From positions 186,001 to 250,000 of the forward strand of contig OY969905.1 of the NCBI GenBank assembly GCA_963704455.1: a stretch of DNA of 64,000 bases. Direction: 5' to 3'. The notes under the pieces are model-generated. The model was not told the DNA's origin. It ran no database searches and was given only the letters and a program-made list of their open reading frames with translations. Made by a program: the position numbers and the translations under genes. Within the stretch, counting starts at the first letter, position 1. Each line of letters begins with the position of its first letter. This stretch comes from DASTCZ01 sp963704455. GTDB taxonomy: Bacteria > Acidobacteriota > Terriglobia > Acidiferrales > UBA7541. Shown here piece after piece: positions 37,684-46,936 of the stretch.

Positions 37684-39291
37684 ATGAGTACGTTACTGAC
37701 AAAACTTGATCAAAGTGTGGTGAGCGGTTTCCTACGTTCCGCCAAGCTGTTCCCCAGCCGGCCTGCAATAGAGGTTGGCGGTGCGGCCATTGGTTATGAG
37801 GAACTCCGAAGGAAGGCCGCGTCTATAGCCGCCACTCTTCAACAAAAAACACCATCCGGTGGACCCTCGCTCACAGCAGTTTTTGCGTATCGTTCTGCGA
37901 CGGCGTATGCCGGAGTTCTTGGCACACTGATGCGCGGACACGGCTATGTTCCGTTGAATCGTACTTTTCCACCCGCCCGGACCAAATTAATGCTCTCGCG
38001 TGCCGGTTGCCGCGCCATCGTCGCCGATGCTGCCTCAGCCGACCAATTGGATCAGATCTTGGACGGCGCAGAAGATTCTCTGCTGATTATTCTGCCTGAA
38101 ATCGACGACGTAAATGTTCATGCCGCCCGCTGGCCGAAGCACACATTTGTCGGCTCCCGGGATCTTGAGCCCTCAGACTCACTGCAACCGGAGGATGCCT
38201 CGTCCGATTCGATTGCCTATCTCCTGTTTACTTCGGGAAGTACCGGCGTGCCCAAGGGCGTCATGGTGGCTCATCGAAATGTGCGCCACTTTGTGGATGT
38301 GATGGTGGATCGCTACGGGATTACCGAACACGACCGATTTTCGCAGACATTTGATATGACGTTCGATTTGTCCGCCTTTGACATGTTTGTTGCCTGGGAG
38401 CGTGGAGCTTGTGTTTGCTGTCCCTCACAGAAGTCGCTCATCAACCCCGGGAAATTTATCCAGGATTTAAAATTAACTGTCTGGTTCTCGGTTCCCTCCG
38501 TCGGACTGTTCATGAAGCAGTTGGGAGGGTTAAAACCCGGGCGTTATCCTGACCTAAGGTGGAGCTTGTTTTGCGGTGAGGCTCTGCCAATAGAAATTGC
38601 ATCCGCATGGACTTTGGCAGCACCCAATTCCCACGTGGAGAATCTATATGGGCCCACAGAACTAACAATTGCCTGCATGCTCTACAAATGGGACTCGCAC
38701 CGCTCTCCTGGCGAGTGCTGCTTCGGCGTGGTACCGATTGGAAAACCATATCCAGGGATGGAAACAGTCGTTGTGGATGAATCACTGAAGGAGGTTCAGC
38801 CCGGTGAGGATGGGGAATTGTTAATGGCGGGCCCACAACTGAGCTTGGGTTATTGGCAGGATTCTGACAAGACAGCCGCCGCATTCATAAGACTTCCGGG
38901 AATTGCTGGGACATATTACCGCACCGGCGACAGAGTCCGCAGACCGATTGCCGATGCTCCTTTCGTTTATTTGGGCCGAATGGACCTTCAAGTCAAGGTC
39001 CAAGGACATCGGGTCGAATTGGGTGAGGTCGAATCAGCGCTCAAGGAAGTAGCGGGTCTTGACCTGGCAGTGGCATTGGGCTGGCCAGTCACACCGAGCG
39101 GGGTAGGAGGGGTTGTGTGCTTCATCACGGACTCAACAGTGGATACGTCCGCAATCATCGAAAGGCTCAAGAATCGTCTTCCATCTTATATTGTTCCGCG
39201 AGAGATCTACAAACTCTCTCAATTCCCGCTCAATTCAAACGGAAAAGTGGATCGTAAGGCGCTATTGAAGCGATTGGAGGAAGAGACATGA
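37684..39291 (+). CDS. Stand-alone amino acid adenylation enzyme
   Basis: A 535-residue free adenylation protein. It has LFTSGSTGVPKGVM (ATP loop), FDMTFDLSAFDMF, NLYGPTELTIA, YRTGDRV and the C-terminal SNGKVDRKAL with the catalytic Lys. Pocket residues by alignment are D L F W L C L I A plus Lys, a code I cannot assign to an amino acid. The gene overlaps a free carrier protein gene as ATGA, so the two most likely form a loading pair that supplies an aminoacyl unit. Its domain order resembles DltA-type and other carrier-loading enzymes. The start ATG 37684 follows a 49 bp spacer after the PKS. Confidence 0.9.
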   Translation: MSTLLTKLDQSVVSGFLRSAKLFPSRPAIEVGGAAIGYEELRRKAASIAATLQQKTPSGGPSLTAVFAYRSATAYAGVLGTLMRGHGYVPLNRTFPPARTKLMLSRAGCRAIVADAASADQLDQILDGAEDSLLIILPEIDDVNVHAARWPKHTFVGSRDLEPSDSLQPEDASSDSIAYLLFTSGSTGVPKGVMVAHRNVRHFVDVMVDRYGITEHDRFSQTFDMTFDLSAFDMFVAWERGACVCCPSQKSLINPGKFIQDLKLTVWFSVPSVGLFMKQLGGLKPGRYPDLRWSLFCGEALPIEIASAWTLAAPNSHVENLYGPTELTIACMLYKWDSHRSPGECCFGVVPIGKPYPGMETVVVDESLKEVQPGEDGELLMAGPQLSLGYWQDSDKTAAAFIRLPGIAGTYYRTGDRVRRPIADAPFVYLGRMDLQVKVQGHRVELGEVESALKEVAGLDLAVALGWPVTPSGVGGVVCFITDSTVDTSAIIERLKNRLPSYIVPREIYKLSQFPLNSNGKVDRKALLKRLEEET

Positions 39292-39584
39292 AACCCGTTT
39301 CTGTCGCAGAGGTCAGGTCCGCACTCATGGAACATTTCAAGGATGCGCTCGCCGCGCGCAGCCTCGCGCCCGAGAATGTGCCCGACAAATTTGATCTATT
39401 GAGTGAGGGAGTGATCGACTCTCTAGGAATCGTCGAAATGATTGCGGCACTTGAGCAACAGCTGGGAGTTCGGATCGATTTTGAAAAGCTTGATCCGGAG
39501 GAACTAACCGTGGTAGGGCCTTTGTGCAATTTCATTGCAACGTGGAGCACGAATGAGGGGACAAACGGAAACTCCACTAAGTGA
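39288..39584 (+). CDS. Free carrier protein (ACP/PCP)
   Basis: A 98-residue carrier protein. EGVIDSLGIVEMI places the phosphopantetheine Ser at position 45 in a standard DSL motif, with LEQQLGVRIDFEKLDPEEL after it, as in discrete carriers for aminoacyl groups. It overlaps the adenylation gene by 4 bp and is the last plus-strand gene of the 39 kb co-directional block. It ends 15 bp from the 3' end of the minus-strand monooxygenase gene. A condensation domain of one of the NRPSs could accept its cargo. Confidence 0.9.
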   Translation: MKPVSVAEVRSALMEHFKDALAARSLAPENVPDKFDLLSEGVIDSLGIVEMIAALEQQLGVRIDFEKLDPEELTVVGPLCNFIATWSTNEGTNGNSTK

Positions 39585-39598
39585 ACGCGAGAAGTGAC

Positions 39599-40624
39599 TC
39601 AACGGGAAATGGAAGCTTGGACGGACTTGAAAACAGTATTTATGTGTCGCAATTCCTCTTCTGAAGGCGGGATATCGAGGATAAAAGTTCGATATCCAAT
39701 CGCGGCATACCTCGAGAGTTCTCTTGCAACTGTGTCATAGCTGCCAACCAGGTAGGGGCAAAACGTCTTGTAGGTTTCGAAGGGCCTCATCCAGTAAGGG
39801 TTCTTCACGGACTTGACCTGCTTCGCTGTTTCTGACAATTGTTTGTGCCAGTGGGAATCCGAGACTGACATCGCAAGTTTGTGGGCTAATTCGCCTTTAC
39901 GGTCTTCCGGAAATCGCTCTTCGGCAACTTCCCAGGCTTCGTCTTCGTCCTTGCGGGCAACAATTCCAACACGAATCCCGCAGTCCAATCCTTCTGTCGG
40001 AGGCTCTGTCGCACATTCCTCGGGGGGGCGGGGATATTTCACAGCGGTGACTCCTAATGTAATTGCTGCTTCGAGGCCCGCTTCGGATGACCCCGACATA
40101 AAAATTCCGGGGAAGAGCTCCGGCGCCAATGATGGGACCAAACTCAAGTTCTTCACCTGGTAGAATTCCCCCTCGAATGTCACCGGTGCGGATCCTTGCA
40201 GAAGTTTCTTGATAATGGTCGTGTACTCAATCAGGCGGGTATATCTCTTGTCATGCGGTGTTGTATCGTTCAAAGCCGTTAAATCATTCTTAAATCCTCC
40301 AGCGACCATGTTCAAGTACAATCGGCGGCCAAAAAGATATCCAAATGAGGAAAGCATCTTCGCGACCGTATAAGGGTGCATGTAGACAGGCTGAACGGCA
40401 ACCAGTGGACAAAGGTGTTTGGTATTCTCGATGATAATCTTTGAAACGAGCCAGGGATCAGCGATTCCATTATCCGTGTATACGAGGATTCCTTTGCAGC
40501 CACATTCCTCACTCCAACGGGCAACTTGCGCAACCCGCTCCACATACAAATCTTTGGGGACATCCCTCGATTGAGGACTGGTAGCAAACCACTCGATATG
40601 TTTCCCGGGCCCGTTATGGCTCAT
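39599..40624 (-). CDS. Luciferase-like flavin-dependent monooxygenase
   Basis: A 341-residue LLM-class protein (bacterial luciferase/SsuD fold). HIEWFATSP at the N-terminus, VAVQPVYMHPYTVAKM, LNMVAGGFKNDLTALND and FMSGSSEAGLEAA follow alkanesulfonate-monooxygenase-type enzymes. It would use FMNH2 supplied by a reductase, and a flavin reductase is at 42988. I chose the ATG at 40624, which has GGAAAGG 9 bp upstream on its strand; an in-frame TTG at 40705 is possible. It is encoded on the opposite strand, convergent with the NRPS genes. It could oxidise the assembly-line product (hydroxylation or oxidative cleavage); the reaction is not known. Confidence 0.85.
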   Translation of the reverse strand: MSHNGPGKHIEWFATSPQSRDVPKDLYVERVAQVARWSEECGCKGILVYTDNGIADPWLVSKIIIENTKHLCPLVAVQPVYMHPYTVAKMLSSFGYLFGRRLYLNMVAGGFKNDLTALNDTTPHDKRYTRLIEYTTIIKKLLQGSAPVTFEGEFYQVKNLSLVPSLAPELFPGIFMSGSSEAGLEAAITLGVTAVKYPRPPEECATEPPTEGLDCGIRVGIVARKDEDEAWEVAEERFPEDRKGELAHKLAMSVSDSHWHKQLSETAKQVKSVKNPYWMRPFETYKTFCPYLVGSYDTVARELSRYAAIGYRTFILDIPPSEEELRHINTVFKSVQASISR

Positions 40625-41135
40625 GAGGGATAACCTTTCCACCTTGCTCCGAACTAAGCGATTGTAAGTTATCCTTAATGCAAGAACATCCCCAAAGTTA
40701 ATCAAATGAAGATGAATCCCACGACAATAAATCCTTTGAATTCAGATAGATAGGCGCCAGACGAACCCACTCCCCCCAGGTGGTTTCCTAGGAGGACCAT
40801 TAAACATGGGAAATCGGATGATTCAAAGATGAATTCATTTTCCGAAAAGTCTCCAGGCCAGGCATACGAATTTGTGTTCTCAACGGTAAGTAAGATCATT
40901 TTGTGCGCAGCGTCAATACAAATCCCGGAATTGGTCTGGATTGACCTTTGCAAGGCCTAAACTAGCTCCTTTTACGAATCCGGCGCAAAGCTGGGCCTTG
41001 AATTAAACTAGCAATCAGGGCACCTTTTGTCCTGTCGTGCTTGCCACCCAATAGCCTCTTTCTGCCGCGGGTGTGTCACAACGCACCTGCAAGAGCAAAG
41101 GAAGACTACACCACGGAACTACGGGAGATTGAAGT
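40625..41135. other. Divergent promoter region, 511 bp
   Basis: The region separates the minus-strand monooxygenase from the plus-strand carbamoyltransferase and should contain promoters for both. A minus-strand frame of 83 codons (40953 to 40702, TTG start) ends GGVGSSGAYLSEFKGFIVVG-like and abuts the monooxygenase frame. It has no ribosome site and I do not call it a gene. Confidence 0.5.
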
Positions 41136-42911
41136 ATGAAAATAATTGGTTTCAGTGGATTTGAAAAATCCGTCCCCTTCAAGAAAGCCCATTGGCCAGG
41201 ACTTGAGGAGCGTGAATACCGCATTTCACAGGGGCATGACTCAGCCGCGGCGCTTTTTGTAGATGGCGAGCTGATTGCCGCTGCAGCGGAGGAGCGGTTC
41301 AGCAGGAAGAAGCATACCGGAGATTTTCCGACCGGCGCCATCAACTATTGTCTTTCTGAGGCCGGCTTATCTCTTGGGGACATTGACGAGATTGCTCACG
41401 GTTTCGACTACTCGCCTTACCGCGCAGCATATTCACTCGATCCCGTCACTGCCGAACTGTACAGGGAGGTTTTTTCTCCTGACGCCGTAGTTGCTCAGGT
41501 GGCCCGCCATCTTGCAGGCTACCCGACCGACCGGATACGCCATGTGAATCATCACGAGGCGCACGCCGCGAGTGCATACTTTTGCTCTGGGTGGGAAGAA
41601 TGTTTAGTGGTCGTCGTTGACGGTATGGGCGAGTTTCAGAGTATTTCCATTTACCACGCCCATCACGGGAAAATGGACAAACTGAGTGAGGTATCCGCTC
41701 GAGATTCAATTGGCATCCTCTATTCACTGATTACGTTTCATTTGGGATTTGATTTCAATGCGGACGAATACAAAATTATGGGGTTGGCTCCTTACGGTGA
41801 TGAGGAGCGTTTTCGTTCATTTTTTGAGAAATCTGTTGAATTGCTTGAAAACGGGACAATCCGCATCCCGCTCCTGCGCCTAAATCAGACTCGCGACGAG
41901 AGGGAGAACTATGGTGCGACGCGAAAGTACCTTGAAGAAAATCTGATCAAGTCCCGCAATCAAGATGCCGAAATTACCGGTGAGCATATGGATATAGCGG
42001 CATCCCTGCAAGGATGCCTCGACCGTGTAATGCTTCACATTTGTGGACAATTTGGAAAGAAAACTGGATTGCGGCGGCTTGCCTTGGCTGGCGGCGTGGC
42101 GCTCAATTGCACAGCAAACGGAAAACTGCTGAAATCCGGAATGTTTGACGAGATATTCGTGCAACCCGCCGCGGGCGATGACGGAACATCACTTGGAGCG
42201 GCTGCATTTTGTGCCGCGAAACACGGTGACATACGAAACGTCCGGATTTCTGTGCCTTTTCTTGGGCCGGAGTTTTCAGTCTCCAAGATTGAAGAAGCAC
42301 TCAAGACATTTGAAGGGAAGGTGGAAGTCCGGCGGTTTTCAAATTTGGCCGAAACGTGCGCGGAAGCAGCCAGACTGATTGCGGAGGGGCGAGTACTGGG
42401 TTGGTATCGGGGGCGGATGGAATTCGGACCCAGGGCGCTCGGCCATCGCAGCATTCTGGCGGATCCCGGGCATCCGGAAATGCGGGACCGAATAAACGCC
42501 ATGGTCAAAATGCGCGAAGCATTTCGTCCATTTGCTCCGGCGGTTACTCTGCGGCAGGCTGATCACTGGTTTGAGGTCACACCGGGAACCGAGTTGCCCT
42601 ATATGATCACGACTGTGGATGTTCGCCAGGCGTATCGGAGCCACTTGCCTGCCATTACACACGTAAACGGATCGGCGCGGCTTCAAACGGTGTCGCCGCA
42701 CGATAGCCGTGAATTTCACGCGCTGCTCGAGGCAGTAGGCAAGACAACGGGACGCGAAATGGTCCTCAACACAAGTTTTAATGTGAAGGGGCAGCCAATT
42801 GTTAATACTCCGCAAGAAGCGATTCAGACATTCCTCAATACCGGAATCGAGTTCTTGTTTCTGGAAAATATTCTCGTTCAGCGTGCAGCCAATGTTGAGG
42901 GGCGCCGGTAA
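41136..42911 (+). CDS. Carbamoyltransferase (NodU/CmcH family), copy 1
   Basis: A 591-residue O-carbamoyltransferase. The N-terminal Kae1-like domain has QGHDSAAAL, EERFSRKKH and HHEAHAASAYFCSG, which carry metal-binding His residues; GGVALNCTANGKLL is the nucleotide-binding loop. The C-terminal YrdC-like region has EFGPRALGHRSILADP and LNTSFNVKGQPIV. Such enzymes transfer a carbamoyl group from carbamoyl phosphate to a hydroxyl of a natural product or sugar. ATG 41136 has GGGAGA 8 bp upstream. It lies 76 bp before the flavin reductase, so both probably form an operon of tailoring genes for the NRPS/PKS product. Confidence 0.9.
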   Translation: MKIIGFSGFEKSVPFKKAHWPGLEEREYRISQGHDSAAALFVDGELIAAAAEERFSRKKHTGDFPTGAINYCLSEAGLSLGDIDEIAHGFDYSPYRAAYSLDPVTAELYREVFSPDAVVAQVARHLAGYPTDRIRHVNHHEAHAASAYFCSGWEECLVVVVDGMGEFQSISIYHAHHGKMDKLSEVSARDSIGILYSLITFHLGFDFNADEYKIMGLAPYGDEERFRSFFEKSVELLENGTIRIPLLRLNQTRDERENYGATRKYLEENLIKSRNQDAEITGEHMDIAASLQGCLDRVMLHICGQFGKKTGLRRLALAGGVALNCTANGKLLKSGMFDEIFVQPAAGDDGTSLGAAAFCAAKHGDIRNVRISVPFLGPEFSVSKIEEALKTFEGKVEVRRFSNLAETCAEAARLIAEGRVLGWYRGRMEFGPRALGHRSILADPGHPEMRDRINAMVKMREAFRPFAPAVTLRQADHWFEVTPGTELPYMITTVDVRQAYRSHLPAITHVNGSARLQTVSPHDSREFHALLEAVGKTTGREMVLNTSFNVKGQPIVNTPQEAIQTFLNTGIEFLFLENILVQRAANVEGRR

Positions 42912-42987
42912 GTCGTAATGTCTAGACGCTCTGCGTGCGAGGGCGCGCAGCCAATCTTTAGAACAGTGTGAGAGTGGGAGAAAACTC

Positions 42988-43464
42988 ATGGATGTGAACA
43001 CAAAGAAAAAGTCACTGCGCTTAATTACTTACGGACTCTACGTTGCCACCGCGCGAGATGGTGAAACATTTGCCGCTGGAACAATCAATTGGGTCTCGCA
43101 AAGTTCATTCACACCACCGCTCGTTATGGCTGGAATCAAAGCAGACAGCCGCCTGCATGAGGCCATCGCGAGGTCGCGTGCTTTTGTGATCCATATTGTC
43201 GGAGTTGGGCAGAAAACGCTGGCGACGAGTTTTTTCAAAGGCGCCGAGCGCGCCGGAGATACTCTCAATGGCTTTGCGTTTGAAAATGGTATGACCGGGG
43301 CGCCGGTGCTCCTGGATCCGCCCGCGTGGTTCGAATGCCGCGTAGTTGACGAGATTCGCCGCGGGGACCACACGATTTACGTTGGAGAAGTGGTCGAAGC
43401 TGGCGTCCGGCGCGAAGAGCAACCCCTGACAATCCGAGAAGCAGGATTCACGTACGGCGGTTGA
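42988..43464 (+). CDS. Flavin reductase family protein
   Basis: A 158-residue flavin reductase-like protein. YGLYVATARDGETFAAGTINWVSQSSFTPP-type N-terminus (quoted in parts: YGLYVATAR, AGTINWVSQ, PPLVMAGIK) matches the flavin-binding split barrel. LDPPAWFECRV and DHTIYVGEVVEAG complete the fold. It would reduce FMN with NAD(P)H for a two-component monooxygenase; the LLM protein at 39599 is the obvious partner. Translation starts at ATG 42988, preceded by GTGGGAGAAA. A rubredoxin-like tail found in some relatives is absent. Confidence 0.85.
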   Translation: MDVNTKKKSLRLITYGLYVATARDGETFAAGTINWVSQSSFTPPLVMAGIKADSRLHEAIARSRAFVIHIVGVGQKTLATSFFKGAERAGDTLNGFAFENGMTGAPVLLDPPAWFECRVVDEIRRGDHTIYVGEVVEAGVRREEQPLTIREAGFTYGG

Positions 43465-44020
43465 CCCACTCTTACGCGGTTTCCAGTCTTCCCTGACCAA
43501 TCCCGCCGATTCAATTCGATTGCAAGATCATAGACTCAAACGGTAGGCTTCACGCATTCCTCAATGCCCGCTTCGTTGTGCCTTCTCAATCTCCCCGCCA
43601 ATAATGCAGGTTTAATCGCAAATTGACCGGGAGCTTGAGGCCACGGCCAATTCCCGCCAGCACCTCTACGCAAGAGCGTTTGTTCCTCTGTTAGAACAGG
43701 TGCTGCCCCATCGGCGCACCCTACCCGCCCGACCGCATTCCCGCGAAGACCGGACAATGGCGTTTTCGGAAACTGCGAAGTAACTCGAGCAAATCCAACG
43801 TCCTGCCTCCTTAAGATTTACTTAGGTGAGATTCCAACAAGAGGATGCTTTAGCTCAAGATCCAATTGCCGAATAACCTACAGCAGAGTCCAGGCAGAAT
43901 CAAACGGAATTCCATCTTGATTCGGCCAGTTGGATAACGTGTCCCTATTACTTGGCGTGAATCAGCGCTTACAGCCGTAATTTGTTTGGCGGCTGACGCT
44001 CACAGTGAGAGCAGAGGGAA
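43465..44020. other. Intergenic region, 556 bp, no gene seen
   Basis: This is the gap between convergent genes at the right end of the NRPS/PKS cluster. Frames of about 70 codons on the minus strand have no motif or ribosome site. No strong terminator hairpin was recognised. It may mark the right boundary of the cluster. Confidence 0.5.
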
Positions 44021-46936
44021 TCAGGGAGTGGGAACAATGGCGCTAGCTTCGTTCGAATAAACGCTCTCGGTGCCACTCGAATTAACTGCCGTCACGACAT
44101 AGTAGTAAGTCACGCCGGAAGCCACGGTCGAGTCGGTGTATGTCACGCCTGAGACCGGAGAGCTGGTCAACAGAGTGTACGGTCCACCCGATGTCGTCGA
44201 ACGATACACGTTGTAGCCGACGACTGAAGAGGTGCTTGCCGTCCAAGACAAAGCCACGGTGTGTTGCACAGGTTGCACGCCGGTCCCGGTCATGGTGATG
44301 GACACAGGCGAATTCGTAGCATTGCTCGCAATTGTGACAGTTCCCGCGACGGCTGTGCCACTCGTTGGAGTGAATATGACGCTTAGAGTCGCTGTCCCAC
44401 CTGCTGCAATCGCAAGTCCGGAGTTAACTCCTGAAGTGGTGTAGCCGGTGCCCGTAACTGTGACGCTCGAAACGGTAACACTCGAGTTGCCGGCATTCGT
44501 GAGCGTCACGTTGAGCGAGCTGTTGCTGCCAACATTTACGTTCCCAAAGGCCAATGTGTTTGTACTCGAATTGAGAATAAGCGTGGCGGCAACGCCCGTG
44601 CCTGTGAGCGGGATCACCAGAGGAGACGTAGCGCTGTTATTCGTCAGCGAAACTGAACCGCTTACGGCGCCTGCTGCGTTGGGCGCAAAGGTCACATTGA
44701 ATGTCGTAGTTCCACCGGCCACGATATTTGCGGGCAGCGTCAGTCCACTGATTGAGTATCCGGTTCCCGCTGCCGCCGCCTGTGAAATCGTCAATGTTCC
44801 ATTGCCAGTATTCTTGATTTGAATGGTCTGCGAATTTGGCGATCCAACAATTACATTTCCAAAGGCAACCGTTGCTGGCGTCGCAGTGATCGCTGGCTGC
44901 GTGCCAGTCCCGGTCAATGCAATCGACATGGGCGACCCCGGGGCGTTGCTCGTAATCGAGATGTTCCCTGGAGCGCTCCCCGTCGCAACGGGGGCGAATA
45001 TTGCTGTGAATGTGGAATTTGCACCGGCGGCAATCGAGATGGGTAGCGTAAATCCGCTGACCGAATAACCATTGCCTCCAACTGTGAGCGCTGAGATTGT
45101 CAGGGTCGTGTTGCCCGTGTTACTCAATGTGATTGTCTGAGATGAATTGTTGCCAACCGCTATATTTCCAAAGGCGACGCTCGAAGGACTGGCAGACAAA
45201 CCAGCTTGGATGCCCGTACCAGTCATAGCAACTGTAAGTGGCGATCCGGGAGCGTTGCTTGTAATCGCGATACTCCCAGAGGGGCTGCCCGTTGCCGCGG
45301 GAGCGAATCGTGCTGTGATTGTGGAATTTGTGCCGGCAGCAAGTGTGATGGGCAGCGTAAATCCGGTGACCGAATACCCTGTCCCCGAAGCGGTGATCGC
45401 GGAAATTGTAAGAGACAGGTTGCCCGTATTGCTTAGTGTGATCGTTTGTGAGCTGCTGCTTCCGACGAGAACATTACCAAAGCTTACGCTCGTGGGATTC
45501 GCGGACAGGGCAGATTGTACGCCCGTGCCAGTCATCGCAATCGTTGTGGGTGACGATGCTGCGTTGCTCGTTATCGATATGCTTCCGGCGAGACTGCCTG
45601 TTGTCGCGGGAGCGAATTTTGCTGTGAATGTGGAATTTGCCCCGGCAGCAATCGAAATGGGCAGTGTAAATCCGCTGACAGAATATCCCGTGCCCGAAGC
45701 AGTGAGAGCGGAAATGGTCAGAGTCGCGTTGCCCGGGTTGCTCAAAGTGATTGTCTGAGATGAACTGCCACCAACCGCGACGCTCCCAAATGCAACGGTG
45801 GCCGGATTGGGCGTTATCTGAGGCGTTGATACAACTCCCGTTCCTGTAAGCGTAATCGTCGCGGGCGAGTTTGAAGCGTTGCTTGTTACCGTGATGCTTC
45901 CTGATCCGCTTACAGCCGATGCTGGAGCGTACTTCGCGGCCAATGTCGCCGTTTGGCCTGGCGTTAAGGTCAGTGGAACTGTGACTCCGGATTCAGAGAA
46001 CCCAGTGCCGCTCGCTGTGATTTGGGTGATCGTCACACTCGATGTGCCGGCGTTGGTCAACGAAACGTTTTGTGAGGAACTGCTTCCCACGTTTACGTTG
46101 CCGAAGGCAATGCTGGCGGGACTTGCATTCAGTAGCGTCGTGGCAGCCATTCCCGTGCCAGTAAGGCCAATCGACTGTGGAGAATTTGGAGCATTACTGC
46201 TAAAGGATATGGCGCCCGACGCGCTTCCGGTAACCGTCGGCGCAAACTTTGCCGTGAATGAAGCGGTTTGCCCGGCATTCACTGTGGCCGGCGCAGGAAG
46301 GCCGCTCATCGAGTATCCGGCTCCGGTAGCCGACATAGAACTGATCGTCAGCGGCGCATTTCCAGTATTGGATATTGTTACAGACTGCGAAGAATTCCCG
46401 CCTACGGCGACATTTCCGAAGCCAACAGAACTCGGTGCAAAAGTTATTTGCGGCTGTCCACCCGTCCCCGTAAGTGGCACAGTGGCCGGCGAGTTGGGGT
46501 CATTGCTGGTGACGGTCATACTGCCAGAAGATGCGCCCATCGCCTGGGGAGCATATTGCACTGCAAAGATCTGATTCTGCCCTACACTAAGGGTTACGGA
46601 CGTGACATTCCCTACCAGGCTAAAGCCGGAGCCCGATACGGAGATTTTTGAAACAGTCGTTGTCGCCGTTCCAGAATTCGTGAGATTTACATTCAGGGTG
46701 GTATTGCTGCCCACAGCGATCGTTCCGAAACTCAATGAGGATGGGCCGACAGTCAATCCTGGCGAGCTCGTAAGTGGGCTGGATGCATTCGACCCGGTCA
46801 AGCCAATGCAGCCAGTTTGGCAAAGTCCGAATACCAGACATACCGCTAAGATGCTGAAAACACTGAGGTTATTGCGAGCTGCTGAAGTCTTGCCGCTCGC
46901 CTTCTGGATTACTGCCCCTGCACCGTAGTGTATCAT
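44021..46936 (-). CDS. Choice-of-anchor-D repeat protein with C-terminal fibronectin III domain
   Basis: A protein of 971 residues from ATG 46936, which has GGTGAGGGG just upstream on its strand; a GTG at 47038 is a poorer start. After a hydrophobic export segment (SILAVCLVFGLCQTGC, possibly a lipoprotein site although the lipobox is unusual) come eight units of about 100 residues. Each starts with a version of P-x-S-V-x-FGNVAVG-x-x-S and ends in PLTGTG or similar. These are ASPM/SPD-2/Hydin-type Ig-like domains. The last 90 residues form a fibronectin III domain (VVGYNVYRSTTSGGPY). It is probably a surface or secreted adhesion or scaffold protein. Long open frames on the opposite strand are compositional shadows. 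Confidence 0.85.
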   Translation of the reverse strand: MIHYGAGAVIQKASGKTSAARNNLSVFSILAVCLVFGLCQTGCIGLTGSNASSPLTSSPGLTVGPSSLSFGTIAVGSNTTLNVNLTNSGTATTTVSKISVSGSGFSLVGNVTSVTLSVGQNQIFAVQYAPQAMGASSGSMTVTSNDPNSPATVPLTGTGGQPQITFAPSSVGFGNVAVGGNSSQSVTISNTGNAPLTISSMSATGAGYSMSGLPAPATVNAGQTASFTAKFAPTVTGSASGAISFSSNAPNSPQSIGLTGTGMAATTLLNASPASIAFGNVNVGSSSSQNVSLTNAGTSSVTITQITASGTGFSESGVTVPLTLTPGQTATLAAKYAPASAVSGSGSITVTSNASNSPATITLTGTGVVSTPQITPNPATVAFGSVAVGGSSSQTITLSNPGNATLTISALTASGTGYSVSGFTLPISIAAGANSTFTAKFAPATTGSLAGSISITSNAASSPTTIAMTGTGVQSALSANPTSVSFGNVLVGSSSSQTITLSNTGNLSLTISAITASGTGYSVTGFTLPITLAAGTNSTITARFAPAATGSPSGSIAITSNAPGSPLTVAMTGTGIQAGLSASPSSVAFGNIAVGNNSSQTITLSNTGNTTLTISALTVGGNGYSVSGFTLPISIAAGANSTFTAIFAPVATGSAPGNISITSNAPGSPMSIALTGTGTQPAITATPATVAFGNVIVGSPNSQTIQIKNTGNGTLTISQAAAAGTGYSISGLTLPANIVAGGTTTFNVTFAPNAAGAVSGSVSLTNNSATSPLVIPLTGTGVAATLILNSSTNTLAFGNVNVGSNSSLNVTLTNAGNSSVTVSSVTVTGTGYTTSGVNSGLAIAAGGTATLSVIFTPTSGTAVAGTVTIASNATNSPVSITMTGTGVQPVQHTVALSWTASTSSVVGYNVYRSTTSGGPYTLLTSSPVSGVTYTDSTVASGVTYYYVVTAVNSSGTESVYSNEASAIVPTP

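Noticed and set aside
43536..43757. 73-codon minus-strand frame in the 43.5 kb gap
   Set aside because: No motif, no ribosome site, and composition unlike neighbouring genes.
44232..46928. Several long plus-strand open frames opposite the anchor-D repeat protein
   Set aside because: They mirror the repeat structure in antisense, have no ribosome sites and encode repetitive Val/Pro/Ala text without a known fold.
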